Below are positions 1 to 10,228 of a stretch of 64,000 bases of DNA, in pieces. The DNA lies in contig CM017563.1 in assembly GCA_007844125.1 (NCBI GenBank), positions 31,271,883 through 31,335,882 of the forward strand, read 5' to 3'. Below the pieces are notes generated by a model that ran no database searches, was not told the origin of the DNA, and worked only from the letters and a program-made list of their open reading frames with translations. The first letter of the stretch is position 1. Each line of letters begins with the position of its first letter. The stretch comes from Sinonovacula constricta. Lineage: Eukaryota; Mollusca; Bivalvia; Cardiida; Solecurtidae. A program made the position numbers and the translations under genes.

Positions 1-660
1 ATATGATTGGAGCCACATATTTATAGACATCTTGGTTTGATATGCTCAAATATCAACCAGTATATGATTGGAGCCACATATTTATAGACATCTTAGTTTG
101 ATATGCTCAAATATCAACCAGTATATGATTGGAGCCACATATTTATAGACAGCTTAGTTTGATATACTCAAATATCAACCAGTATATGATTGGAGCCACA
201 TATTTATAGACATCTTGGTTTGATATGCTCAAATATCAACCAGTATATGATTGGAGCCACATATTTATAGACATCTTGGTTTGATATACTCAAATATCAA
301 CCAGTATATGATTGGAGCCACATATTTATAGACAGCTTAGTTTGATATACTCAAATATCAACCAGTATATGATTAGAGCCACATATTTATAGACAGCTTA
401 GTTTGATATGCTCAAATATCAACCAGTATATGATTGGAGCCACATATTTATAGACAGCTTAGTTTGATATGCTCAAATATCAACCAGTATATGATTGGAG
501 CCACATATTTATAGACAGCTTAGTTTGATATGCTCAAATATCAACCAGTATATGATTGGAGCCACATATTTATAGACAGCTTAGTTTGATATGCTCAAAT
601 ATCAACCAGTATATGATTGGAGCCACATATTTATAGACAGCTTAGTTTGATATGCTCAAA
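1..660. repeat. Satellite-like tandem array, 61-bp unit
   Basis: About 10.8 head-to-tail copies of a 61-bp unit that begins atatgattggagccacatat and ends with atatcaaccagt. Copies differ at a handful of sites, for example catcttggt versus cagcttagt, and gatatg versus gatata. The array runs off the left edge of the window, so its full length is unknown. It stops abruptly at about 660, where unrelated sequence (aggagaaaatgc) begins. No open frame crosses it. Confidence 0.97.
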
Positions 661-689
661 AGGAGAAAATGCAAGGCGATTCTGAAACT

Positions 690-800
690 AATAAGAGTAC
701 GCGATCCCTTACCTTTTTAATCAGTTACATGATCATCCGGGTAAGAAGCTCTGACGTCGATATCTATTTTTAGCTGAAATCTCCTTCGTGCTTTGTTGAA
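690..800 (+). mobile_element. Fragment of the TTAA-flanked MITE family (family M1)
   Basis: This piece matches the internal part of the roughly 500-bp M1 family seen complete at 32705-33217. Shared landmarks are the block catgatcatccgggtaag, the phrase gacgtcgatatctattttta, and agctgaaatctccttcgtgc. Neither terminal inverted repeat is present, so it is a truncated copy. Confidence 0.6.
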
Positions 801-804
801 CCAG

Positions 805-1010
805 AATTTTCACACATACGAATATGTCACATGTGTGATGAATTCGTACTTATTCCTCAAACCATGTGTGACGAATTCGTACGAATATGTCACAAGAAGG
901 TGTTGTGAATTTTTCTAACCCCTTTTGGGAGACACCTGTTGGTTCTTACGTATGTTTGAACAACTTAAGTCATAAATCTGTGAAGAATTCGTACGATAAT
1001 TTCACACATA
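805..1010. repeat. Cluster of palindromic gaattcgtacgaat motifs
   Basis: Several copies of a partly self-complementary motif (tgtgacgaattcgtacga and atatgtcaca) lie here in both orientations. The same motif cluster recurs at about 5430-5515. This could be the remains of a foldback element or a diverged tandem array. No gene is visible around it. Confidence 0.6.
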
Positions 1011-1020
1011 ATAAAAAGGT

Positions 1021-2150
1021 TTATGTATATGATCTGGGTCTATGTTAAGTTGAAAGAACAACATATCAGTTCCAGCTGAATTTAAAAAAGTTGTGTTTGT
1101 GTGTTTTGTCAAGGTCAGATGAGAACGTTGTTTCTATCTGTGGCATTATATTTATGAGTATAAGGGCCGATTCTGAGCAAGTTTCTTAACCTATGTATTA
1201 AAGTTATTGACCAAGCAACAATCATAAATATAACAGAATAGAAAATAACAACACCTTAAACATGGAAAAAAAATTACTTCGACGATAATTGACGCCAGAC
1301 TTTCAAAGTTGCAGAGTAGGGAAGCTAGATGTCATTTTTAATTGAAATCGATTACATCTTTACCCTTTCCTTCCATCTACAGAAAATAAATACCTTCGTT
1401 GTGTTAGTTTTTGGCCTAAAAATACATTTACTATTACAATTATCCTTAATCTAATTTTCAAGTTATGTTTTCTAGACGGGACGGAGTAATCCCTATATTA
1501 ATATAGGCTACACATTATTCTGTATAGTTTTATAAGTCTTTAATTCAAACGTTAATTTGACCGGAAGTGCAAAAGGGGAAAAATAGAGTAATGTTTCCTT
1601 AATATTATCGAAAGTTTTTAATTTTGCTACTGATTTGCAATGAACAATGAATCGTTCCAAAAGATATATAATATAAAGTATTTTTTTCTTTTTGGAGATA
1701 GTAGAAAATGGATTTGTATAAATAATCTTCTGAGGAAGCCTAATTCGGCACTTCCGTCAGGACTACATTATTATTATGCGTAGAGCAACTGTTCATGTAT
1801 TAACATCGGAAGCCGTATATTCCGTATGATCGGTCAGCGGTACACCCGTGTGTATACCGACATAGAAGTTATGCGTTGAATTGATCGTATTTTCAAACTT
1901 GTTAATGGAAATCAACAAACTTTTCAGAAGACAGATATTGCATGTTAAACTTTAGAAAATGATACCAAAAGTAAAATAAAATAAAATTTCTTTTTATGTT
2001 ACTATATCAGTTTTCTCGATTAATAATGGTAATAATGGCGTTAGTATTGTCCGAAAAATGTTGATGAACATCTTAATATACACAAATTTCGTCATTAACA
2101 CACAATCGTATGTAAAAAAATAAGCCAAACTGTATCATAAATTTATTTTT
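1021..2150. other. Stretch without a recognised feature
   Basis: AT-rich sequence with stops in all frames. I see no tandem repeat, no tRNA-like sequence and no member of the dispersed families defined elsewhere in this window. Confidence 0.5.
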
Positions 2151-2167
2151 ATCCCACCATCTCTGTA

Positions 2168-2220
2168 AATATCGGTTGATATAACTCGTGTGATAAAGAT
2201 GAGCTTTATCAACCGATATT
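2168..2220. repeat. Short inverted repeat (14-bp arms)
   Basis: The arms aatatcggttgata (left) and tatcaaccgatatt (right) are exact reverse complements separated by about 25 bases, and would form a small hairpin. It resembles, on a smaller scale, the long palindromes at 3571 and 46656. Confidence 0.7.
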
Positions 2221-2384
2221 CGCGCACCTGCTCTAAGCCGGACTACTTTTTTTGACGAAACGGTCAGTAGTGTTTACGAGAGCGAAACTCATTTATCCCG
2301 TAATTATGCTTGTGGTCACCCCAAAAATGTCCATAATATAAATATTGGTTAAATAGAGCAAAAGAGGCTATTTAAAAAAAGGGA

Positions 2385-2462
2385 TGAGAGCGGTTTCGAT
2401 CTCTGTCCTGCAGGATTGAAAACTTAAGTAGCAGCGTCGTAACCGACTAAGCTAACCGGACA
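2385..2462 (-). mobile_element. tRNA-like remnant, probably the head of a SINE
   Basis: On the minus strand this reads as a tRNA-like body with an A-box-like part (ggttagcttagtcggttacg) and a decayed B-box-like part (gagatcgaaacc). The arms do not pair well enough for a functional tRNA. It may be a SINE head or a tRNA pseudogene. Confidence 0.35.
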
Positions 2463-2657
2463 GCTGATCGCAGTTTTCCGAAGTTTTATTTAACAATGAT
2501 ATAGAAAATTTGGAAAAAAAATATCAGAAAAATGAAACACTATCAGAAAAATGAAACAACATGTATTACAGGAACATGATTAAAATTGTTTAGTAATAGT
2601 AATAAAATCAATAAAAGTACGAATTTGTAGTCTGCAAAAATAAAAACAACTGTCGAA

Positions 2658-3103
2658 ATGTCAGATCATGCGAGTCACCGTTGTTTTGATGTTATTTAGT
2701 GTGAATTGAAAGAATGTGATGAAGAATCGTGTAAAAACCTAAACAGTGTTGAAGAGATGAGCTACGAGGATTTCGAGGCAAAATCTGGCTTTAATCCGAA
2801 CATTTTTGAGAAGGAAATTGAACTTGAATATGTGGTGACTGTCTCAGATTGCATCATCTGCCTAATCTTAGGACAGCCCCTGATGATCAAATGTCGTTAC
2901 ATGATGAACATTAAAATGATTTAGATAGAGCTCGATCTTTAGTCGAACCAAACACAGCTGACTGCACAGATCTGGACAAATGTGCTAAAAAATCACAGTT
3001 TCTAGACGTAAACATGAACACCAACCCACCACGTCCAATCCCAACATTTCTCCAAATTTCGCAAGTCACCCTGTCAAAAACACAACTATCTTCGAAATTT
3101 TAA
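2658..3103 (+). pseudogene. Broken coding sequence of unknown family
   Basis: Protein-like sequence can be read from an ATG at 2658 to a TAA at 3101-3103. It is interrupted by an in-frame TAG at about 2697, a frameshift near 2829 where the reading moves from ELEY to CGDCLRLHHLPNL, and a TAA near 2907. The readable parts have non-random composition: acidic residues with FEAKSGFNPNIF, then Cys-containing and polar stretches such as ADCTDLDKCAKKSQ. I do not recognise a domain. AATAAA-like signals lie about 250 bases downstream, so it could be a retrocopy or a decayed last exon. Chance open frames remain possible. Confidence 0.4.
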
Positions 3104-3570
3104 GGCGCTATATTCAATGTTCATAATTTCAATGTCATCAACAATTAAAATCCATGAGCTGCTGTTTGTTACATCCACAAACACACACAAACCTCGAATG
3201 TAATTTGCGTTTCTTAATGCCAAGTGCGTAGCAACTTTAATGTTACACGGCCTTGACATTACACACTACATGTATAACTTTACACGAGGATGTGATTTTT
3301 GTTGTTCTTTTTTTTTCTAACCATTATTTTTAGTTATCGTTATCAATAAAATTACAACCTTATGTATAGCGCAAATAAAATAAAAGGAATAACATATTTA
3401 TTGTCTTATCTTTTTATTGTAAAATAGAACTATTTCTTATGGCCGAATTACTCTATTGCTCGCGCATGAATTTCGTGTATTGCATTGGAATGTCAGATAA
3501 TGTAAGGGAGAAGCAGTAGCGGTAAATTTAAATGTTTCCCTTTGAAAAGCTGTTGATGGTGGGATAAAAA

Positions 3571-3711
3571 GAATACCAGGTTAGTGTTGATATAGATAAA
3601 TGTTATCATGCGAGGCTAAGAAAATCAGAAAGCACGAGGCTTGCCGAGTGCTTTCTTATTTTCGGGCCGAGCATGATAACATTTATCTATATCAACACTA
3701 ACCTGGTATTC
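3571..3711. repeat. Long palindrome with perfect 41-bp arms
   Basis: Bases 3571-3611 and 3671-3711 are exact reverse complements over 41 bases (outer ends gaataccagg and cctggtattc). The 59-base interior also folds: gaaagcac pairs with gtgctttc around gaggcttgccga. The whole 141-base unit would form one long hairpin. No terminal duplication of the flanks is obvious. Confidence 0.92.
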
Positions 3712-3822
3712 TCTATATAACTTTCTCTCAATGAGTATATTTTAAGTTGCAGATTTTAATACTACAATTTTGACTTTTGCCCTTTCAAGAGAAATATTTT
3801 TTTTAAAAACAACCGAGAGTCA

Positions 3823-4058
3823 GCAGGCCCGGATTTACCGGGGGGAGGGGGCGAGGGGGTTATGCCCTTTCCGCCCCCAGTCGGTCCGGTTATACATTTT
3901 TTTCTCGACCCTTATTTTTTGACCAATGGCCTGATCAAACAATTTTTGTAGACCGTGTAGAGATAATCACGTGTATCTCAGGCTCTCAGTGTGTCCTATA
4001 TATAGCCTTCTAAGTACTTAAATTAAGGCCACTCGGCCCCCTGCTGCTAACCAGACCC
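3823..4058. mobile_element. Possible short MITE with CAGCAGG-type ends
   Basis: Left end cagcaggcccggatttacc followed by a G-rich block. The right end, ggccccctgctg, is an imperfect inverted match. A short element of about 235 bp would explain the GC-rich edges in AT-rich DNA, but the inverted repeat is weak and no target duplication was found. Confidence 0.3.
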
Positions 4059-4732
4059 ATGACACCTGTATAACATCCGTTATACACCTGTCCCAATAAC
4101 GAGCTTTATCGGCACTCCTCTGCGGTGATGCAGACGTTATTAGCCAAGATGTTCCGATTGTTAGTCACCTTGCATCCCAATCAAGAGAGGATTAACTATG
4201 TTTTTTAAGTTATTTTTTCAAGTCATTACAAAATGGTTAAAAGGTGCTAACAAGAATTGTGTTGTTTTATAGTACGTAGATCTTTTGAGAAAATATATTG
4301 CGGTCACAGCTTTGAGACTGATTATGACACAGAATAGAGCAAAAATGCAACTTTAGGTTATCTAAAACAAACAAAAAAAAACCACAAGAAATGTCGTTGT
4401 AAACAGACATATGCCCCCGAAGTCATGTCCAGTAAAGCAAATTTTGTAATTGCCATGGAGGTATTTGAGTTATCAAAAAGACAAAAGCATTAGATGTATG
4501 TATATAACCATATTAAATTGTTGGTCTCTTATTATTTGTTTTCAATAGGCAAAAATACGTCAAATAAAAATAAAAAAGAACAAAGGCTGTCTTGTGCTCC
4601 GTTTTTAGCAATAACCAAGGGTTGAAGAATTATGTACCAAGTTGCAAAAAGAGACCATGGAAGATATCTTGCTAAGTTGGGAGTTATTTTACAATTTAGT
4701 GATCTGCAGCTGTAGGAAGCATCACGTGTAGC

Positions 4733-5216
4733 AAAGGCGGTATCCGACAGTTTGGACCAAAACTGTTTTCATTAAACATCTATTATAACTATTGTTATCT
4801 GAACAGATCTCGCAAAATATTGTTTATTGATGTCCTACACCTGTCTGACAAGTGAACCATAACGCCATAATCGTCATTACAAACATGCATTTGCCATCTG
4901 AGCCACGCTGCACAGTTAGCTATTTATAAACTAGGAAAACTACGTGACCACTTATGATTTAGCTCATCCACGTCATACGCTATGACGTCGATGTCTATTA
5001 TTAGCAGGAATCCCAACTGTTCTTATTTATAGATTTGAAAAGACGTGTTGATTAACGAGTTTTAAGTCCTAAAATTAAGATACTATTGAAAATAATCAAA
5101 GCTTAGACTGAAAAATGTTGTATTTTTCTGCAGAAGTCATGTACAAAAACCCCAAACAGAGATAATATATTGTTACATATATTAGATATAGACAAACTAC
5201 TAGATACCACCTTTAA
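4733..5216 (+). mobile_element. MITE family M1, near-complete copy
   Basis: The left end aaaggcggtatccgacagtt and right end tagatacc|acctttaa are the inverted termini of family M1. The interior has the family landmarks ctgagccacgctgcacagt, gacgtcgatgtctatt and tagcagg(a)at. Length is about 484 bp, with no coding frame. Confidence 0.85.
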
Positions 5217-5424
5217 CAATTTGAGCAGTTTTCGTTGGCTCAAAAATGTTGATGTTTCAAGAATTTTTCAGTTTTCAACAACAAAGATATGTTGATAAAC
5301 TTTAATGCCTTCCCATCTTCAGACTTTCAGAGTCAGTTTAATTAAACCATGAAAAACTATTAACCTTTTGTCCCCCACCCCACCCGAATTCTTATTACAA
5401 TGGGGGTATGGGTTCTGAACTGTA

Positions 5425-5515
5425 TTTTCACATGTGACATATTCGTACGTATTTGTCACACAAGTTGTGAGAAATTCGTACGAATTCTTCGCACATGTGA
5501 CATATTCGTTCAACA
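5425..5515. repeat. Second cluster of palindromic gtgacatattcgtac motifs
   Basis: Contains acatgtgacatattcgtacg, gagaaattcgtacgaattc and a second cacatgtgacatattcg. This matches the motifs at 805-1010 in mixed orientation. Confidence 0.6.
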
Positions 5516-6054
5516 GTGCTTATTTATAGGATTAGAAATAAAGGTAATTTAAGGCGAAATAATTTACAAATTGTACTATATATGAATTAAAAGGTAATGT
5601 TAGAAAGTTTAAGAAGGCATTGTGCACAAATTGCCCAGAACCGTGATAAACAGTTGTTAAAGGTGTTAGATATAGGCAAACTGTCAGTTAATACCATTAA
5701 GTCACTGGATGACATTTGTTGTCTGCTTCAGATAACGTGCTTGGTCGATAAATTAGACGCCCTTTGTATCAAATCTTGACTAGCGCTGTATTCTATCATA
5801 CGACTTATGTGATAGGGGGAGTAACTCTTTCGTGTTAAATAACTTCGTTTAGTTGTTGTTATTGCCCTTGCATTTCAGTTTTATTTCTGTGTTTATAGAA
5901 GGATAAATTTTATTGCGCTATTTACAAATAGGTAGGATATATAAACTATCCAGTGCATTTTTTTTTGGTGAATATAATTATTTTAAACTATTCAATGCCG
6001 ATTTTCATATTTTATCGGCCTTATACTTTCTGTTTACACACATTTTTATTATTA

Positions 6055-6455
6055 TCATAGATGCATGGGATTAAGTATAGCGACACCTCGTGCTCCTAAA
6101 CTATCACAAATTCATAGGATGCAGAATGGGGACATGTCTTACTTCGAAATTATCACAGTTTCTCGGGATTCAATATAGTGGCACCTCATTCTACTACATT
6201 ATCACAGTTTCATGGGATTCAGTATGGCGCTATGTCATTATTTTAAATTATCACAGTTTCATGGGATTCAGTATGGCGACACGTCATTCTTCTTAATTAT
6301 CACAGTTTCATGGAATTCAGCATAGCGACAAGTGCTACTTTTAAATTATCACAGTTTCGCGGAATTTAGCATGGCGACACATCATTTTTCTAAGTATCCA
6401 CAGTTTCACGAGATGCAGTATGGTGACAAGTCAATTATCATAGTTTCATGGGATT
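6055..6455. repeat. Diverged tandem repeat, unit about 57-60 bp
   Basis: Seven or so degenerate units contain the phrase attatcacagtttcatggga followed by ttcagtatggcgacacgtca. Copies have drifted by substitutions and small indels, which suggests an old array. Confidence 0.85.
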
Positions 6456-6902
6456 GTATAGAAACTAGAAACACCCTTTGTTAATACAAGCCAACACTTT
6501 TCCTACACTTACATATTTGCAAACGTTCAAGCGCGCTGCCATATCAGTTTCCTAATATAGCAGCGCCCATGAACGTATTGTAAATATGTAAAGAGAGCAA
6601 CTGTTTGTGTTTATCACTTGAAAAGGGCAATTTGCCGAAACTTCGAGAGTGGGCGTTTTTAGAACAAAATATTATTCTACAGATTCCTGTGGAACTATTT
6701 ACAAAGTCATATATGTACGTCACTATATTACCACGTTATAGACACGTACAAATCTAGCAACTTTTAAAAATGCAATACGTACCTATATTTACTTTTTTGC
6801 TTGTATAAAAATGGTAAATCAGTGGTTATTTCAATTATTTATTTGATCGCCATCCCGTGATTGTTCTCAGTATTTTAATGCGACGAGGTCTTTCTTTATA
6901 GC

Positions 6903-7404
6903 TAAAGGAGGTATCCGATACTTTGTCTACATATAATTCATGTAAAACACCATCCCCAAGTTAATGGGAATCAGCTGTACATAATTCCTACATAAACTTC
7001 TACTCAAGTTTAATTACAGTGTAACGTCAGGTAATAATGTTACCTCAATTGTAACACATTTCAAATCGTGACCTTTATCGCTTTACATGTCCATTATTTC
7101 CAAATTGATAAATAAGCACTATCAGGATTTCAGCTGAAATAGATAGAGCTGATTGCCCGGATGATAATTTAACGTTATTTTTTATCTCAGAAGAAATTGA
7201 TCACATATTTTCTTAATTTTAACATAGTCCATTGCGCAGCGTAGCTCGGATGGGAAATTCATTTTTGTAACAAGCGGAGTGTTATGCTTTACTTTTTACA
7301 TGAATGTAGGGCACCAATAGACAGTATATCGTGGGATGTTTTCAGGTAACTATACTTTAGTTGCTTGATAAAATACCATGGTCCACACTGTCAGATACCA
7401 CCAT
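6903..7404 (-). mobile_element. MITE family M1, complete but diverged copy
   Basis: Begins ctaaaggaggtatccgatac and ends cactgtcagataccacca. Internal landmarks run in reverse relative to the copy at 4733: tttcagctgaaatagat, ttgcgcagcgtagctcggat and atgtagggcaccaatagaca. Length is about 502 bp. Confidence 0.8.
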
Positions 7405-8868
7405 TGGATCTTCGTTGACCTCGGTAACAGTGTTACTAAACGGAGATGAAGGAAACAATCATTATTGTCTGATTGTCACCTTGAGGGAGCGAGATGTCCC
7501 GTGAGGTTTGTCCGCCATATTAATGTGATGAAAAGTGGAAACAGGTCACATGGTACTTTTTATATTATTGTTATCAATTTAGATATTGTTGTGTCCTTTT
7601 AACTGACTTAGCTCATAAGAAAAACTGCCAAAATATTAAATATAAGTTCAGCAAAAGACACATCAAGCGTTGCTACTTTCTGATATCATCGCCAATTGCC
7701 ATTACATTCCCTTATAACTGTTTATTTGGTTTAGAATTTCATAGCATAAAAATAAAAATATTGAAGAAATGGTCTTGCAGAGACAAATATGAAAATGAAA
7801 TTTGAAACAATATCATGATATATAATTCATGCTTAACAATGCAAGTTGTGTGTTTGTTTCTGATGATAACAGAACAGCTACGATCCACTAACTGCTAAAT
7901 GCAAAGTTAAGCAATGTCAGCTAGTCTGACCCCACTCTGAAGTTTACCACTGTATAATGATTTTAAAGGTTTGGTTTAAAATCCTAGACCTGAAATCTGG
8001 TCCATGATCGGGTCATGCCATTTCATTATCAGTCATAATTTAATGGATACTTTGCTACTTGCCTGAAGAAGCGATCTGTTTGATACTGTAACAATATCAC
8101 GTGACGCATCTGTTACGCATCATCCTACACCAAGCTCTCAGTGGTACTATTTTTACTGTGGCCTAGATCAGCTTTAGTCGTCGTAGGACCTGTGTGCCAA
8201 CTTTAAACGTCTTACTGTTCGGGCCACAGTCCATAAAACCGATTAAGACAACGGGTCCCTAAAGATTTACATATTATTAAATTATGGTTTCTTGGCCAGA
8301 AGATAAAAAGTACATTCTGGATATGGATGTATAATGCGAAATGGGGTTAACCGAGCTTCCCTGGAACAATAGCTAGCTGCTGGGACTGTGTTGTATTGGT
8401 CGATATTGGTGGAGAAAACATGGACAAAATGTCTCAAAAGTGTTACCACCAGCATAGGTTACAAAAAGGAAAACCTTTTTGCTGATGAAAAAAATATGAA
8501 TATTTATTTGTCGGATTAAAACGAAGGGGATTCATTTGTATACTAAAAGAAATGAGGACAGGAAACGGGTGACCAGTGCTAGTAAAAGGTGGGCATGAAA
8601 CCTTTTGAATAGAATAACAACATGTTTTATCATTATAACGCGTAGGTATCTTAATTGTTGTTCAAAAATATATTCTAATGGAATACTAATCCAACTGTCG
8701 CGGTAGAGAGGTATTCGTCTTAGAGAGGTGAGTTTTGGAGAGGGGGCACTGTAAAAAATAGTAGTTATTCTTCAAGAAAGAAACAACTCTAACTTCGCCA
8801 TTTATTGAAGAAAGTATTATATGGTTTAAATGTTTATTATTTGTGCGTTTTTGTGCATTGATAGTCAG
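7405..8868. other. Stretch without a recognised feature
   Basis: No convincing coding frame, tandem repeat or dispersed-family member was found. A candidate splice-donor-like gtgagt occurs at about 8730, but no supporting exon could be read upstream of it. Confidence 0.45.
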
Positions 8869-9245
8869 TCTAGATTCCAGGAAGCCCCAAGTGCATGCTC
8901 TTGGTGGTGCGACAACTGGGACTAACGTGTCTAATGACGTTATTACTAGGTAAACTATATGTGACTGATTCCTTTAAATTGACCTATTTTCTTTTCACTG
9001 TCTGAGGAAACCCTCGAAAATGAGGTTGGAGCTTTGTAAACCGGTGTATGCCCCATTGTCGGTCCTTTAACCGCCTGACTGTCTAATTTGGACAATGTCT
9101 CGTTTCAGCGTTTTCGTCTCTTTGGCAATCGGAACCCCTCGAGTAATTTCGTCCTCGGGACAAACATCCCTCTCATGTAGCCTGTTCAATGATACTACTT
9201 ACAGAATCACGACCATTTTGCTCGCCAGAAGCGGAATACGACAAA
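8869..9245 (+). pseudogene. Partial Ig-like (V-type) fragment on the plus strand
   Basis: A frame opening at 9109, right after an acceptor-like tgtctcgtttcag, reads SVFVSLAIGTPRVISSSGQT and then SLSCSLFNDTTYRITTILLA. The spacing Gly-x-Thr, Leu-x-Cys, aromatic, Thr-Ile, Ala-x-Ser-Gly closely follows the start of the Ig domain encoded at 23095-23445 on the other strand. A possible preceding exon (8869-8949, acceptor agtcag, donor ag|gtaaac) leaves two bases that fit the phase of the second. Similarity stops near an A-run at 9241, before the second Ig cysteine, and no donor follows. It is probably a truncated paralogue, or an exon of a gene I cannot complete. Confidence 0.4.
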
Positions 9246-9689
9246 AAAAAAGTTCCTCAAAAAGCGATTGGTGTATAAATGTTCATTTATCAATTATCTG
9301 TTCAAATCTCTTACGTATACAATTGTTTTTGCATTTTCATTAGACATAACAAAACATTTATTTAAGTCGTTTTGATGACGTCATATGTACTGGCATTTAT
9401 TTTCGCGGAGATTTCCAGTCATTGTGTCTTTTGACATAGAATGAATTGGCATATAGAATTGTAATTCTATAGCTACTTAACCCAACGAATATGTTTAAAT
9501 GATGAAAGAAGGAGAAAATGGGTTCATTTGTGACTAAACAATTAATCCACAAGATCGGGTGCATATATGGAAGCAGTTGTAATATCAATTGGCTCTGAAA
9601 GAAGGCTATAAATCAAATAAACCATTGACAAAATTCTGTAATCTTTGACATGCAAGTGACTATGTCTATGTTCTTGTTCCTGTATTCTG

Positions 9690-9890
9690 GCCGGGTGATC
9701 AGGGTCGCTGGGTCTCTAGACCCCCACTGCGTCGACTCGAGTACTAGCCAGGGTGGAAACATTCATAGCGGAGGTCTTCCGGCTGTCCTGTGGTGCGCCA
9801 CTGGTTCTACTTTGGCATTTCCGGGGTCTTCTTCCGCCAAGAATAGATGGACGTCACCAAGCTCGCCATGATTGTGTCGGTGTAATTTGT
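9690..9890 (+). mobile_element. SINE family S3 copy
   Basis: Bases 9776-9890 carry the 3' domain shared with 42330, 49988 (reverse) and 61185 (reverse): ggtcttccggctgtcctgtg, ggttctac, ggggtcttcttccgcca, then gatggacgtcaccaagctcg and ccatgattgtg. The upstream 80 bases may be the tRNA-derived head but are poorly conserved. Confidence 0.6.
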
Positions 9891-10072
9891 CTCAAAAACA
9901 CAGAAACCAGACTGTGTTGCCGGCATTAATTATTGTATCGTATATTTAGAAGAGACGTCCCATGAGATGTTCCTACCGTTTCGGGGGCAGTCATAGAAAA
10001 CGAGACCATAATTATGAGAACCTGAATTTTGCTAGACAATATACACCAGGAATAACCACAGATTTAATGTTT

Positions 10073-10228
10073 GTTTGCTTATTGAGTTTATCGTCCCACC
10101 AACAGTACTTCAATTATCTGGAGACGGTGTCCACTTGAAGCAGATGTGGTGCTGCCTTCACTGTGTATAGCATGCCGTGAACACATGACATCGTACCACA
10201 GCCAGTCACATTATCCTGATAATTTTTA
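10073..10228 (-). mobile_element. SINE family S1, 3' part only
   Basis: Matches the tail of the full S1 copy at 15356-15668 in the same orientation: gagtttatcgtcccaccaac, ggtgtccacttgaagcagat, ctgccttcactgtgtatagc and cagtcacattatcc. The tRNA-like head is missing, as expected from 5' truncation during retrotransposition. Confidence 0.85.
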
